NCBI GenBank assembly: GCA_030374765.1
Contig: JARGXX010000002.1
Span: 1,178,001 to 1,242,000, forward strand
Origin: Agarophyton chilense
Lineage: Eukaryota > Rhodophyta > Florideophyceae > Gracilariales > Gracilariaceae
Direction of reading: 5' to 3'
DNA: 64,000 nucleotides
The notes below the pieces were generated by a model. The model made no database searches. It was not told the origin of the DNA and saw only the letters and a program-made list of their open reading frames with translations. The translations under genes and the position numbers were made by a program. This document shows positions 22,059 to 32,400 of the stretch, one piece after another; position 1 is the first letter of the stretch; every line of letters begins with the position of its first letter.

Positions 22059-23015
22059 GAAGCGCAAGCGCAAGCGCGATCACAGTCGAAGCGCAAGCGG
22101 GACGCGGCAGGACCGACGACGCAAGCGCAAGTGTACGCGTTGTGTGTGCTTACACCCAACACAGAGCTTACAGCAGATGTGAAGAAACACTCCAGACGCG
22201 CATGGGATGCATGCGGGACGCGTGCTGCACGCGTGCAGAAGGCGTGCGCAGAGAGCGGTAGCGCGAGGTGCGGAATTGGTGTCGCTGGGGGGGGGGGGGG
22301 GGCAGGTGGAGTCACGGAGAGAAACAGACAGGCAGAGAGAGAGAGAGAGGGCATGACAACCGGAATATGCTCACGCGCTGCAGCCTTCCGTCCCGTACAG
22401 TACCGCGGGCGCCGCTCGCTGCGCGTGGGGCGAGGGAATGGCAAGTGGGAGAGAGCCGCTCGTGCGGTGTGTGTGCCGCCGCCTGTCCCGTCGCGCGGGG
22501 CGCACCGCGTCGAATGCGCGAGAGCGAGCGCCCCGGTAGCGAAGCGCGGCAGACGCGTCGAGTGGCGTATGCCGTAGCCGTCCGCTGTACGCGCCGCGTT
22601 TGCTGCCATTTTGTTTTCATCACCGCTGTTGTGTGCCACGCACCAGTGAATGTTGTGCACTCTGCACACCGTCCGCCCCTCTTCGCCGTCCTGTTTGCCC
22701 CGACTGCGGCCGCCGCCGCCGCCGACATTGCCTTTTGTACAACCGCCTGGCCTCGAGGCATGACCCTTCTAAGCTTCACTTTACCGAGTAACGTGTTTCA
22801 ACTGACTGTCACAACAATTCCTTGCCCATCATCCGCTGTAATCTATGTTCCAAATATCCCCATTTCTCCCTCTTCCTCATCCCCCCCCCCTTTAGACCTC
22901 ATCAACACAACTTTCTTCTTCTAGACGCTCATTCATTCAATTTCCTTTTCTGTCGCTTTCCCCCTCTTCCCCTCCACCATCCACGCACACCGAGTGCCCT
23001 ATCCCGTGTGTATCA
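22059..23015. other. Divergent intergenic region, GC-rich
   Basis: Between the DHHC gene (-) and the secreted protein gene (+). It includes a 16-nt G run (22287-22302), a short GA run and a C-rich stretch near 22860-22890. Overlapping open frames on both strands have biased, repetitive composition and no recognisable domain. Probably promoter and UTR sequence for both genes. Confidence 0.5.
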
Positions 23016-23043
23016 CCCCCCCCCCCCCCCCCCCCCCCCCCCC
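23016..23043. repeat. Poly-C tract, 28 nt, just upstream of a start codon
   Basis: A run of 28 C ending 25 bases before the ATG at 23069. It would lie in the 5' UTR or core promoter. It is the longest homopolymer in the window. Confidence 0.95.
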
Positions 23044-23068
23044 TTACCCCTGCGCTTCCGCTCGTCTC

Positions 23069-25675
23069 ATGGCTCAGCACTCTCGCGTGCTCGTGCTCGT
23101 GCTGCTGCTCTTCACCGCTTTGGTGGCCACCGCCAACGCCGCACCCAGAGATAACAATGGAGGCTTCGACCATCGCGCTCACTCCGTTCCGGGCGGTCCG
23201 TACAACATTCCAGACGACGACTCCAACGGCTCAGCCATGGTCAGGCTAAACGGAGAGCTTTCTCACAGTCATTACTTCAACCCCAAGACCGGTGCTACAG
23301 GTAGAGTCACAAAGTACTTTTGGGCCATCAACAAAAAGGTTGTCTGCAAATCCATGGTTTGCAACATCAAATTCCCGCTTGGCAGGACTCGCGTCGACTT
23401 GCGTGTCGTTGACAACACTGGCGATTCCGCAACCGCCAGCACTTTTGTCAACGTTTTCAAGGGCTCCAAGTCCAGGCTCAGGTACTGGTTCTATCCGGAC
23501 CAAGGTTGGGTTCCCGACGCCCCCGGCGCTGGCCAGCCAAAGTTCTCCATGACCGAGCCCGCCCTCAACATGCACTCGCCAGGAATCTTCCCCGCATTCC
23601 TCAACAAGCGCAAGTTCTCCATGCGAGTGCTTGGAAACATCGACATGCACCGCCAGGGCAACTACCGCTTTCGCCTCAGGTGCATCGGCGGAAGTTGCAC
23701 TGTGTGGATTGGTAAAACCAAGGTGCTCGTCGGAACGAATAAGGATATCAATTCTAGGTCCATGATGTTCACAAGGGGCAGCAAAAGGCTTCATGTTGTG
23801 TACAGACGCCAGAACGCCGGTGCCCCCAGGCCCAAACTCGTCCTCTCGTGGCAGGTTCCGGGCAGCAAGGGCTGGAGCGTCATCCCAGGCAAGTTCTTTT
23901 CGCACAACCCAGCCTCCCTCAAACCCGTCGTGCACCTCGTCAACCCAAGAAGGGCTCAGGTCGGTGGTGTTATAACTATTGTGGGAAGCAGCTTGCTTAA
24001 TGTGAAATCGGTGAGTATCGGCAAGTCCACGTGTGCCGGACCAACCTCCAAGAATCAGTTTTCTCTCAAGTGTGTTGTTCCTGGTATCACGGGCAAGTAC
24101 CAGGTGTCTGTCCGGACTGCCGTAGGTTCGTCCAACTCCGTTCCGCTTACTATCAATGCTGGCTCGTTCGGAAGCAAGTCCGGGTCTCAAGGCGACGGTG
24201 CCGGACCTGTCGGTTACTTCCAGCCCGTGCGTTTCAGGAACGACTTCCTCAAGAGGAACGGCAAGCTATTTAACGTGCCTCAGCTCACGGCAATCACCCT
24301 CGGCCCGGACAACCAGTACTACATTGGCAGTCTCGGTGGCTTTGTCCATGTGGTTCGAACAGACCTTTACAACCAAGTAAAGGGCTACTGCAGGTCTGAC
24401 AGAGTGGGCAAGTCTAGGAGTGTGCTTGGTGTTGCGTTCAACCCCGCAGAGAATGATCGAGTCAGGCTGTACGCCTCCACGAGTGTGTTGTACTGGGGCA
24501 CCAAGAAGCTTCTTCCGTTCACTCGTGGGTGGCACAATGGACAGGTTGTTGCCATGCAAAAGAGCCGCAGGAGCTGCCTCACGCGCGTCAAGACTGTTAT
24601 CAGCGGTTTGCCGGTTTCCAACTATGACCATTCTGTGAACGGTCTTTCGTTTGATATGGGTGGCAATATGCTTATTTCTGTAGGCGGTGGCACGAATGCC
24701 GGTGTTAGCAAGAAGGGCGATCCGCTCGGTGGTGTTCCCGACTCGCCGCTGTCCGGTGCTGTACTTTGGGCCCCGATTTTGAAGAGGAACTTCAATGGAA
24801 AGATTGCGTACAATCAGTACATTGACCCTGGACGAGCAAACAAGGTTCGCGGTGACGTATTCGTGTACTCCGCTGGTCTGAGAAACTCATTCTCGAATCT
24901 TGCGCATTCCAATGGTCACATTTATGCGACGGACAACGGCGGTAACGCCAAGTTCGGCTCTCGGAGCACTGGGTGCAGAAGCGAGGGTGGCATGGGCACC
25001 GAACCCGACACGCTGAAGAAACTGAATAGAGGAGGATTCTTCGGCTATGCGAACAGAAACCGAGGACGATATGATGGTCGACAGTGCAGACACCGCTCGC
25101 CGCAGATGAATGAAGGCGGGTACAACAAGGCGATTGCCAGGATGGAGTCCAGTACCACCGGTCTGCTCGAGTACACTGCCAATACGTTTGGGGCGCAGAT
25201 GAGAGGCGACTTGTTGGCCACCAAGTTTGCGGTGTCTGGAGGCGGGAAGGTTTTCAGGATTCAATTGTCAGGGAATGGTAATGTGAAGTCGATGTTCAAC
25301 CTTGCTTTCCATTCTGGGCTTTCGGCAGCCATGTCGCCGGTTGGGGGTATTGTGATGCCTCGAGTGTACCAAGGAAGGATTGCTGTTTTACAGCCCAACG
25401 AAAGGAACCCCGGACGTATGGTGGTGACGAGCGTGAACCCGTTTCGTGGCCCTAAGCGTGGCGGTGGCAAAATCATCATCACGGGTTGGAATTTGAAGGC
25501 TCCGCTGACTATCACGGTGGGCGGCAGGCGATGCACGAATGTAGGAGAGTATAAGGGAGGTCGAAGCGTGAGCTGCCTTGTTCCCAGAGGTTCTGGCAGG
25601 GCGCCTGTGGTGGTGAAGCGCTTTGGCAAGCAATCGAGGAGCTTTGGATATGAGTACGTATACATGAATGTGTAA
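23069..25675 (+). CDS. Secreted protein with TIG domains and quinoprotein-like beta-propeller
   Basis: 868 residues, starting with a clear signal peptide (MAQHSRVLVLVLLLF..., cleavage likely after ANA at 24). In order: a PKD-like beta domain with G-x-x-S-H-S-H-Y-F (about 45-125); a PA14-like domain (about 130-280); an IPT/TIG domain (about 287-365); a six-bladed propeller of the soluble glucose/sorbosone dehydrogenase type (about 395-780, with ITLGPDNQYYIGS, VLGVAFNPAENDRVRLYAS, DHSVNGLSFDMGGNMLIS, GLRNSFSNLAHSNGHIYATD); and a second IPT/TIG domain (about 785-868). The frame extends upstream to 22994 only through the poly-C tract, so the internal Met is preferred. Likely extracellular or in the cell wall; whether it binds PQQ or oxidises sugars is unknown. 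Confidence 0.85.
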   Translation: MAQHSRVLVLVLLLFTALVATANAAPRDNNGGFDHRAHSVPGGPYNIPDDDSNGSAMVRLNGELSHSHYFNPKTGATGRVTKYFWAINKKVVCKSMVCNIKFPLGRTRVDLRVVDNTGDSATASTFVNVFKGSKSRLRYWFYPDQGWVPDAPGAGQPKFSMTEPALNMHSPGIFPAFLNKRKFSMRVLGNIDMHRQGNYRFRLRCIGGSCTVWIGKTKVLVGTNKDINSRSMMFTRGSKRLHVVYRRQNAGAPRPKLVLSWQVPGSKGWSVIPGKFFSHNPASLKPVVHLVNPRRAQVGGVITIVGSSLLNVKSVSIGKSTCAGPTSKNQFSLKCVVPGITGKYQVSVRTAVGSSNSVPLTINAGSFGSKSGSQGDGAGPVGYFQPVRFRNDFLKRNGKLFNVPQLTAITLGPDNQYYIGSLGGFVHVVRTDLYNQVKGYCRSDRVGKSRSVLGVAFNPAENDRVRLYASTSVLYWGTKKLLPFTRGWHNGQVVAMQKSRRSCLTRVKTVISGLPVSNYDHSVNGLSFDMGGNMLISVGGGTNAGVSKKGDPLGGVPDSPLSGAVLWAPILKRNFNGKIAYNQYIDPGRANKVRGDVFVYSAGLRNSFSNLAHSNGHIYATDNGGNAKFGSRSTGCRSEGGMGTEPDTLKKLNRGGFFGYANRNRGRYDGRQCRHRSPQMNEGGYNKAIARMESSTTGLLEYTANTFGAQMRGDLLATKFAVSGGGKVFRIQLSGNGNVKSMFNLAFHSGLSAAMSPVGGIVMPRVYQGRIAVLQPNERNPGRMVVTSVNPFRGPKRGGGKIIITGWNLKAPLTITVGGRRCTNVGEYKGGRSVSCLVPRGSGRAPVVVKRFGKQSRSFGYEYVYMNV

Positions 25676-26643
25676 GGGTTGAACGTTTGGCATTTCTCAT
25701 GGCGCTGGTTGTAGTTACTGTTAGAAAATGTGGTGGATAGGTTTTTTGAATGCTGCTCTGAGTTACGTTGACAGCACAGTATAACTTGCTAACATCTCCT
25801 ATAAATCTCAAGGCGATTTTTTAACTAATCTGGGTGCTCTCTCTCTCTCTCTCTCTCTCTCTTTCGGCTTGTGATGCAGGTGCAGTTGGAAGTGCTTGAC
25901 GAGCAAAGCAAGCTGTAACATAAGGCCGGCTGCCTTGGTACTGGGAAGTTGGTAGTGGTGTGGGGGAGGAATCAGTTGCTGTGAAGCGGACGTTTTCACG
26001 GGGGCTGCAGCGATGCGGAGGTGGATTTATGTTGTGTGTTTCGGTGCAAGAACGTGGTGCGCGCGCGGCACACGCTCAAGTGTGCGCGCTGTTGGCGCCG
26101 TGCGCTGTGGGCCAGCGCTGTTGGCACACACGCATGGCGCCGGAGACGGAAACGGGGCCGCGGGTAGTAGCTGTGACTGCGGCTGACTGTGCTCATCACA
26201 TTACATCCAGCCGCTGGCCACGCCCGAGCCTGTGGATGGAGCGCCAAACTACCATTCCAAGGACTCTAGATAGACAAGTTACCGTGGGTAAGGCGTTAGC
26301 AATTGCTAGCTAGTGATTGCTACCCGTTAAACCATCGGCAGATACGGCACGGCGCACAACTGTTGGGCATTTGCGCGGCCGGCGGTGCTCACCCGCTCGC
26401 ATCGCTCGCGCTCACCTCCGCATTGGCTGCGCGCGCCACGTCCATATGCGCCAGCGTCAGACACATACGCGCAGCACAGCGTCCAATGAAAGCGTCACAC
26501 GACAGCGCGCACAACGTGGCGCGTACATGCACTCCTCAAAGCGACGCGTTGCGCGCGGCGCATGCATCGCGACGTTGCGCCGACGCTCCCCGCCTCCCCT
26601 TGCGAGCGCGGCGTGGCGGCGGCGGTGCTGCGCGACCGCTGAC
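25676..26643. other. Intergenic region with (CT)n microsatellite
   Basis: A CT run of about 14 dinucleotides lies at 25836-25863. The rest is GC-rich promoter-like DNA before the plastid translocator gene. A frame runs in from 26317 in phase with that gene, but its composition is Arg-rich and unlike a protein N-terminus. Confidence 0.5.
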
Positions 26644-28248
26644 ATGGCGGCTGCTTTCTTGTCCGCTGTGCCGCCGTCACGCGCGCGTCTGTTTGCAAAA
26701 GTAGCGCGCTGCGCGCGTCGACGACGCCCGCCTTGCGTTGCTGCTCTGGGCGCAGGCGCTGGCGCTGCCCACCCCGCCGACCCGCTTCGTCCGGACCAGC
26801 GCGCAGAGTCGCGCCGTCGCCCCGCCCGCCAGCTCGGCGATGGCGCCGACGCTGATCCCGACGCTGGCGTCGACGCTGGTGTCGACCCCGAGTCGGACCT
26901 GGACCCGGACCCCGACACCGGCGCAGGCGCCGGCGCGCGTGCCGCGCGCTCGTCGGATCCGCTTTCGGAGGGCGCTTCTTTTCGGCAGCTTTCGCAGCCG
27001 CCGGCCATCAGTATCGACCCTGTGAAGAAGGTTCCTACGTCGCTCATCGATGCATCAGGCGCGCTACAGTTTGACGACGGCTCCCTGCAAGCAGTTCCGG
27101 TGTTGCCGCGCCGTTTGGTGCGGCGCAGGAAGAAGCCGCTGGACATCGAATTCTTGAAACGACAGTTGCGCTCCGGCTTTGACACTGGTGTCGGGGCCAC
27201 CGTCGTGCTCATGCTCATGTTTGCCACATGGTATTGGGCGAACACCGCCTTCAATGTGTACAACAAGCAGGCGTTGAAGCTGTTCCCATACCCTCTCACC
27301 TGCACCGTCGTGCAGTTTGCAGTGGCCGGTGCTGTCATGGCTGCCACTTGGCTCGTGCGCCTCAAGAAACCGCCCAAGCTCAATGCGTTCCTCTTCAAGG
27401 CGGCGCTGCCGCTGGCATGTCTGCATGCTGCTGGCTTTCTACTCACCAACATGTCGCTGGGAAAGGTGTCGGTCGCGTTCACACACACCGTCAAGAGCAC
27501 CGAGCCGTTTTTCTCCGTAGCGCTCACGCCCTCAATTCTGGGCGATGTCCCCACGTGGGGCATTCTCGCTTCGCTCTTCCCAATTGTTGCAGGTGTTGGA
27601 CTTGCGTCTCTGGCGGATGCGTCCTTCAACTGGGTCGGCTTTCTGTCCGCAGTGGGCAGCAATTTGGCGTTGCAAGGGCGCAACATTCTGTCAAAACGGC
27701 TCATGGACGTGGGAGATAAAAACGTCAACCAAAAGCGAAAGCCTCAAAAGCGCATGTCGGTAGAGGAGGAGGATACGCTCATGTCGCTCGACAACGTCAA
27801 CCTGTTCTCCACAATGTCTATCCTAGCGTTTTTCGTGTTGCTTCCCGTGAGCTTGCTGTGGGAAGGGATGCCCCTTTTGACGGCGGCGGCGGCACTGCCC
27901 GCCGCCGTACCTGCCGCAAGCCTGTACAGCATGCTCATCTTGGGCGGCGTGTGCCGATGCATAGACGTGCTCACAAGTTACATGATCCTCAAGCGAGTGA
28001 GTGCGGTTACGCATTCGGTGGGAAACTGTGTGAAGAGGGCGGTGGTGATTGTGGCTTCAATCTTCTTCTTCAAGACCAAGGTGACGATTCTCAGCATTGT
28101 CGGCACCACAATGGCGCTTTTAGGGGTGTTGTTCTACTCGTTGATCGTTTCGGCGTGCAAACAGAACACGTTTGGGCCGGATTCGCCGTTTTGCAAGCCA
28201 ATATACGAAGTGGATGAGCTGGAGCTGACGGAAGGAGGCGGTATCTAG
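26644..28248 (+). CDS. Plastid phosphate/sugar-phosphate translocator (TPT/PPT family)
   Basis: Exchanges phosphate for phosphorylated C3, C5 or C6 compounds across the inner plastid membrane. With the ATG at 26644 it has 534 residues. An Ala/Arg-rich transit-like start (MAAAFLSAVPPSRARL) is followed by an unusual acidic Asp/Pro/Ala linker (about 66-100). The drug/metabolite-transporter core runs from about 178 to 505, with NVYNKQ (203-209), HTVKSTEPFFSV (281-292), RNILSKRL (346-353) and THSVGNCVKR (456-465), all hallmark blocks of the family. A charged loop of about 30 residues (KRKPQKRMSVEEED) is inserted in the middle. The acidic C-terminus follows the last membrane segment. Substrate cannot be told from the sequence by eye. 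Confidence 0.92.
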   Translation: MAAAFLSAVPPSRARLFAKVARCARRRRPPCVAALGAGAGAAHPADPLRPDQRAESRRRPARQLGDGADADPDAGVDAGVDPESDLDPDPDTGAGAGARAARSSDPLSEGASFRQLSQPPAISIDPVKKVPTSLIDASGALQFDDGSLQAVPVLPRRLVRRRKKPLDIEFLKRQLRSGFDTGVGATVVLMLMFATWYWANTAFNVYNKQALKLFPYPLTCTVVQFAVAGAVMAATWLVRLKKPPKLNAFLFKAALPLACLHAAGFLLTNMSLGKVSVAFTHTVKSTEPFFSVALTPSILGDVPTWGILASLFPIVAGVGLASLADASFNWVGFLSAVGSNLALQGRNILSKRLMDVGDKNVNQKRKPQKRMSVEEEDTLMSLDNVNLFSTMSILAFFVLLPVSLLWEGMPLLTAAAALPAAVPAASLYSMLILGGVCRCIDVLTSYMILKRVSAVTHSVGNCVKRAVVIVASIFFFKTKVTILSIVGTTMALLGVLFYSLIVSACKQNTFGPDSPFCKPIYEVDELELTEGGGI

Positions 28249-28568
28249 GTGGGTTGGGGCGCGCGCAGCGCGTGAAGCGTGGTGGGTGCCCACAGCAACT
28301 GGAGAAGATGTGCTTTGGGGAAACAAACGGCGGCGGATGATGAGCTAGCTAGTCAAGTAGATACAACAAATTGCATAGTGTGAACAGTGGCTTCGATAGT
28401 TGAGCGTCTTTTACCGTGTACAGAAGACAGGAATGATGCATGCCGCTGGCGACGTCGCGGTCAAGAAGGGTGACGCCCGTCTCGGAGCTGTGCTGATGCG
28501 CATGTTTGGTTCGCAGCCACCGCCATGCAGGCGACAACAGCAGCGACGCGAGCTCGCTCTGCGCGCCC

Positions 28569-28745
28569 GAAGCGCAACGCCGGCGAAGCGCAACGCCGGC
28601 GAAGCGCAACGCCGGCGAAGCGCAACGTCGGCGAAGCGCAACGCCGGCGAAGCGCAACGTCGGCGAAGCGCAACGTCTGCGAAGCGCAACGTCGGCGAAG
28701 TCCAACGTCGGCGAAGCGCAACGACGACGAAGCGCAACGCCGGCA
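28569..28745. repeat. Minisatellite, 16-bp unit, about eleven copies
   Basis: Tandem units of the type GAAGCGCAACGCCGGC or GAAGCGCAACGTCGGC from 28569 to 28745. The period is not a multiple of 3, so all frames on both strands stay open across it and produce false ORFs. It abuts the stop codon of the DnaJ-type zinc-finger gene (28757). It shares the GAAGCGCAA core with the 24-bp minisatellite at 21914. Confidence 0.95.
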
Positions 28746-28756
28746 AAGGGCAAAGC

Positions 28757-29167
28757 TCAGTCGTCGAAGCGCACGGGCGGTAGCGCGCCCGGCTCGCCGC
28801 ACTGCGGGCAGCACACGCTGCCGCGGCCCTCGCACAAGTGACAGGTGCGCCAGTCAGTGGCGCCGCCGTCCAGCCGGATAAAGCCGAAAGCATTGCACAA
28901 CGAGCACGGCAACACCTGCTCGCCGCCGCACGTCGCGCATCCCGTCGACGCTGACGTTAACGCAGACGCCGCCCATTCTCCGCCACCCTTCCCCGACGGC
29001 GCGTCAGACGCGCGCGCCATCGGCTGCCGCCGCCGTCGCATGGCCGTGCGAGCGCGCCCAATCCGCCACACCCTTCTCGCCTCCGCCTTCGCCACTGCCG
29101 TTGCACCGCGCCCCAGCGGCGGGGGGCACGCTACGAACGCAGCCGCCGCTGCTGCAAACCGCATCAC
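28757..29167 (-). CDS. Small DnaJ-type (CxxCxG) zinc-finger protein, probably plastid-targeted
   Basis: 136 residues. The N-terminal ~65 residues are Ala/Arg-rich, like a plastid transit peptide. The C-terminal half has four CxxC pairs (C77/C80, C88/C91, C109/C112, C120/C123), each followed by a Gly as in the DnaJ Cys-rich domain. No J-domain is present. Proteins of this build in algae and plants (BSD2-like and related) act as plastid chaperones or assembly factors; the exact role here is unknown. It is divergent from the LSD1-like gene, with about 312 bp between start codons. Confidence 0.75.
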   Translation of the reverse strand: MMRFAAAAAAFVACPPPLGRGATAVAKAEARRVWRIGRARTAMRRRRQPMARASDAPSGKGGGEWAASALTSASTGCATCGGEQVLPCSLCNAFGFIRLDGGATDWRTCHLCEGRGSVCCPQCGEPGALPPVRFDD

Positions 29168-29479
29168 GCCGCTGCCGCCACGCCCCCGCTGCGTTCGCTA
29201 AGAGCGCTTGCAACGCGTCGCGCTACGAACAACCACGCACCACGGTGATCTCCACGAAGGGGACACCGTCGGCAACAGAACCAGTGGCTCTCCCCTTACA
29301 CGTGTAACACGAATTCCACGCAGCCACGTTGATCCGCGCACAACGTCTGCACGCGCGAGTCCATGCGCTGGGGGCGTCCCCGTCTACCAAAGCGCCGTCT
29401 CGCTCCGCGCCGTCTCGCTCTCCGCGCCACCCCGCGCCCGCGCGCCCGCCGTGCAGCGCGCCGTCCCCACCACGCGCCC

Positions 29480-32400
29480 ATGTCGCCTGTCGCACTGCCC
29501 CCCGTCACCGCCACCGTCGTCGCCACCGCCGTCGCCGTGCAGCCGCCGCCGCCGCGCGTCATCGTCGTGGGCGCCGGCGTGGCCGGCCTAGCGTGCGCGC
29601 AGGAGCTGGTCACCTCCGCGCCGCACGTCGACGTCGTCGTGCTTGAGGCGCGCAACCGCGTCGGCGGTCGTATCTTCACACATTGGCTCCATGCCGATGA
29701 GCCTACCGCCGCTGCGCACCAGCCCTCTTCCCAAATCGCCCTGTCCGCTGCGCAACACTCTCACCGCGCCTCAGCCCTTAGCCCAGACCCAGACGTCGAT
29801 CCCGACGTCGACCCTGACGTCGACCCTGACGTCGACCCTGACGTCGACCACGACGCCTCCCCCGCCGCCAGCCCGCTTCCCGCCCTCAGCGCCGCCTCTT
29901 CCCACCCCAATGACGCTGCCCTGTCCAACCACTCCCCACAGCCCCAATGGTTCACCCCCGTGCCTCTCTCCAACCACCATCCCTCGCCGTCGCCTTCCTT
30001 TCCCCCCTCAAAGCCGCCTTCGCACCACTCCCACCTCAAGGGCGACTCCCCCGCCGTATCGCCGCGTCGCCATGTATTTCAGGACCTCGTCTGTGGCACA
30101 ATCCACCCGGATCGAACCTCATCCTCAGGTTGTCCGCGCCTCAGCGTTGATATCGGCGCCTCCATTATGCATGGATGCGCCGACGAAAACCAGCTTGTTT
30201 TCAAGAGAGCCATACAGGGTCGCATTCGCGCCCCCGTCGTCGCTGGCGGTAGCTTTTACGAAAGCACCGAACATGCGCTTTGGTACGATCAAACCACCGC
30301 CCGAAGAATTCCCACTGAGACTATTGTGGAAATGCACAACATCTTCTTCATGGCCAGTCGCTACATGGCCGCTGTGGCTGCCCGAAGCGATGATGGTGCC
30401 GGCGATATGCAGTCTATCTTCGACTGTGGCGTTGACTACGTAGCCGAACACTTAGAAAACCGCAAACTCACCCCCACCGAGCTCGCCGTTCTCAAAAAGA
30501 TATGTGCCAGAAGCATTGGCTACTGTTCTCCAATGTCCGACATGGCACTAATGCAGGCAAGCGCGGGCATGGAGAAGGTCGGCGTAGACGCCCACATTGG
30601 AGTACCATATGAAGAGGATGATCCGCCATTCCCCGGTGAAATTCCTTGCATGACCTCCGCCAGTATCAAAAACCAAGCATCTCGTTTCAATAGAGCTGTT
30701 GCCGGAACCCAGAAAATCCCACTCAATATGATAGCAAGTAAGAAAGGTGGCACAGGCGATCGAATCGTGTTGGACGGCTACACCCCATTTCTAATAGACC
30801 GTCTAAAGCAGGGCCTTGATATTCGTTTGAAACAATCCGTATGTAGCGTAACCAAAGCAATCAAGCCCCCTGTAGAATCTGTGCTTGTCATGGAGGGACA
30901 ACATGCTTCTTCAAACGCCAACAAGCCTGCAAAAAGAGCTCGAACACATACAATACCGAACTGGGATGCCGATCCAGAGGTCGCGCAGAGAACTATTGTT
31001 GTGACCACGCGATCTGGTGAGTTGCACCAGGGCGATTTTGTCGTCATTGCCGTTCCTCTCGGTGTGTTACAAGCTGAGAATGAAGAGAGCTCAGTTTCAT
31101 TTTCACCTCCTTTGTCTGTAGAGAAGCAAGAGGCTATTCGCGGCATGGGTATGGGTATTCACAATAAGGTTGTGTTGCGCTTTCGAGAGGAAGACATATT
31201 TTGGCCTCCAAAGATTCCGCAGCTGAATTGCCTTGACCCTCGCTTTCAGTTCTTCAACATGCACTGTTATGGAAAAACAGGTACAATCCTTGCCCACGTC
31301 TTCTGCGAGAGCGGTTTCGCCAATGGGTTCTGGGGACTCACAGATGAAGGTGTGGTTGCGGAGGTTCTTGCTGTGTTAGGAGGTATGTTCTGTTCTTCAT
31401 CTGAAAACGGTACTGCCGAGTTACCTGCAAACTCAACACAACCCGAAATGAGATCCACAACAAATCCAATCGCAAAGCGTCGTATAGCGCGGTTGTTAAA
31501 CATATGTGAGAACTGCAGGCGGCCCATGGAGCTTGGCAACACAGAACTAGATACTCCAGGAATGGACTCGGTGTCATGTCAAAACTGCGGGTTTGTCGTC
31601 CAGGATGACGATGTACAACCAGCCAGCAAGCGACCAGGGCGTATGACCAGATCCCGAGAGAAGGAATCGGAGATGCAAAAGGAGGATGAGGATGATGTAC
31701 CATCTGCGGACCAAGATGAGATCGTTCCGCCTCTGAACCGGGTCACTTGGCAAGCATTTCCAGCACCTTTAGAATACCTTGTCACAAGATGGGAAGACGA
31801 CCCGTTTGCCCTAGGTTCATATTCATACATGCCATGTGGCAGTGATTGGAACATGATAGATCAAGTGGGCGCTCCTGAGCCTGGTGGGTTCATGAAACCT
31901 TACATCTTCTTTGCCGGAGAGCACTGTAGTGACATTGGTTGGCAGTGTGTACATGGTGCTTATGAAACCGGAATTCGAGCGGCGAAACAAATACTGGCTT
32001 GCTTGCGCGGCGAGTCATTAAATGAACCTCTGCACGAAATGGTCAAAGAGGGCACTTCTGTGGCAGAGTCTCAACTTGCAAACATTGGGGCTGCATCTGA
32101 TTCTTTCTGGACTCCAGAAAGGGAAAAGGCACTCACGAGGGCTTTGATAGGTTATTCTGATGTGTACGGCAACTTCGAGGATATCATCGACGAGATTTCG
32201 TATGCCTTGCAATCTTTCAAAAAGGAGCCTACTCAGTTGACAAGAGTCCAAATCCGAGATTTGATTCTCGAGCGGATATCCGAGAGAGTAGAAGAGCAAG
32301 AACCGGAGGCTATGGCGTTCAAGAGATTTCATCGAGATGAGGAACGTACACATATTGAGATTTTCCCGAAGCCTTTCCACGAAGTTCACAAGCGACCAAG

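Noticed and set aside
21634..22669. Long open frames on both strands across the DHHC gene and its upstream region
   Set aside because: They follow the 24-bp minisatellite and GC-rich DNA; no domain, and the DHHC frame explains the region.
23246..24190. 314-codon minus-strand frame inside the secreted protein gene
   Set aside because: Antisense shadow of a gene with a signal peptide and recognisable domains.
26457..27728. 423-codon minus-strand frame opposite the translocator
   Set aside because: Antisense shadow; the plus frame has all family motifs.
28349..28893. Several open frames of 110-160 codons across 28.4-28.9 kb on both strands
   Set aside because: Products of the 16-bp minisatellite, which keeps every frame open; repetitive Arg/Ala/Gly proteins only.
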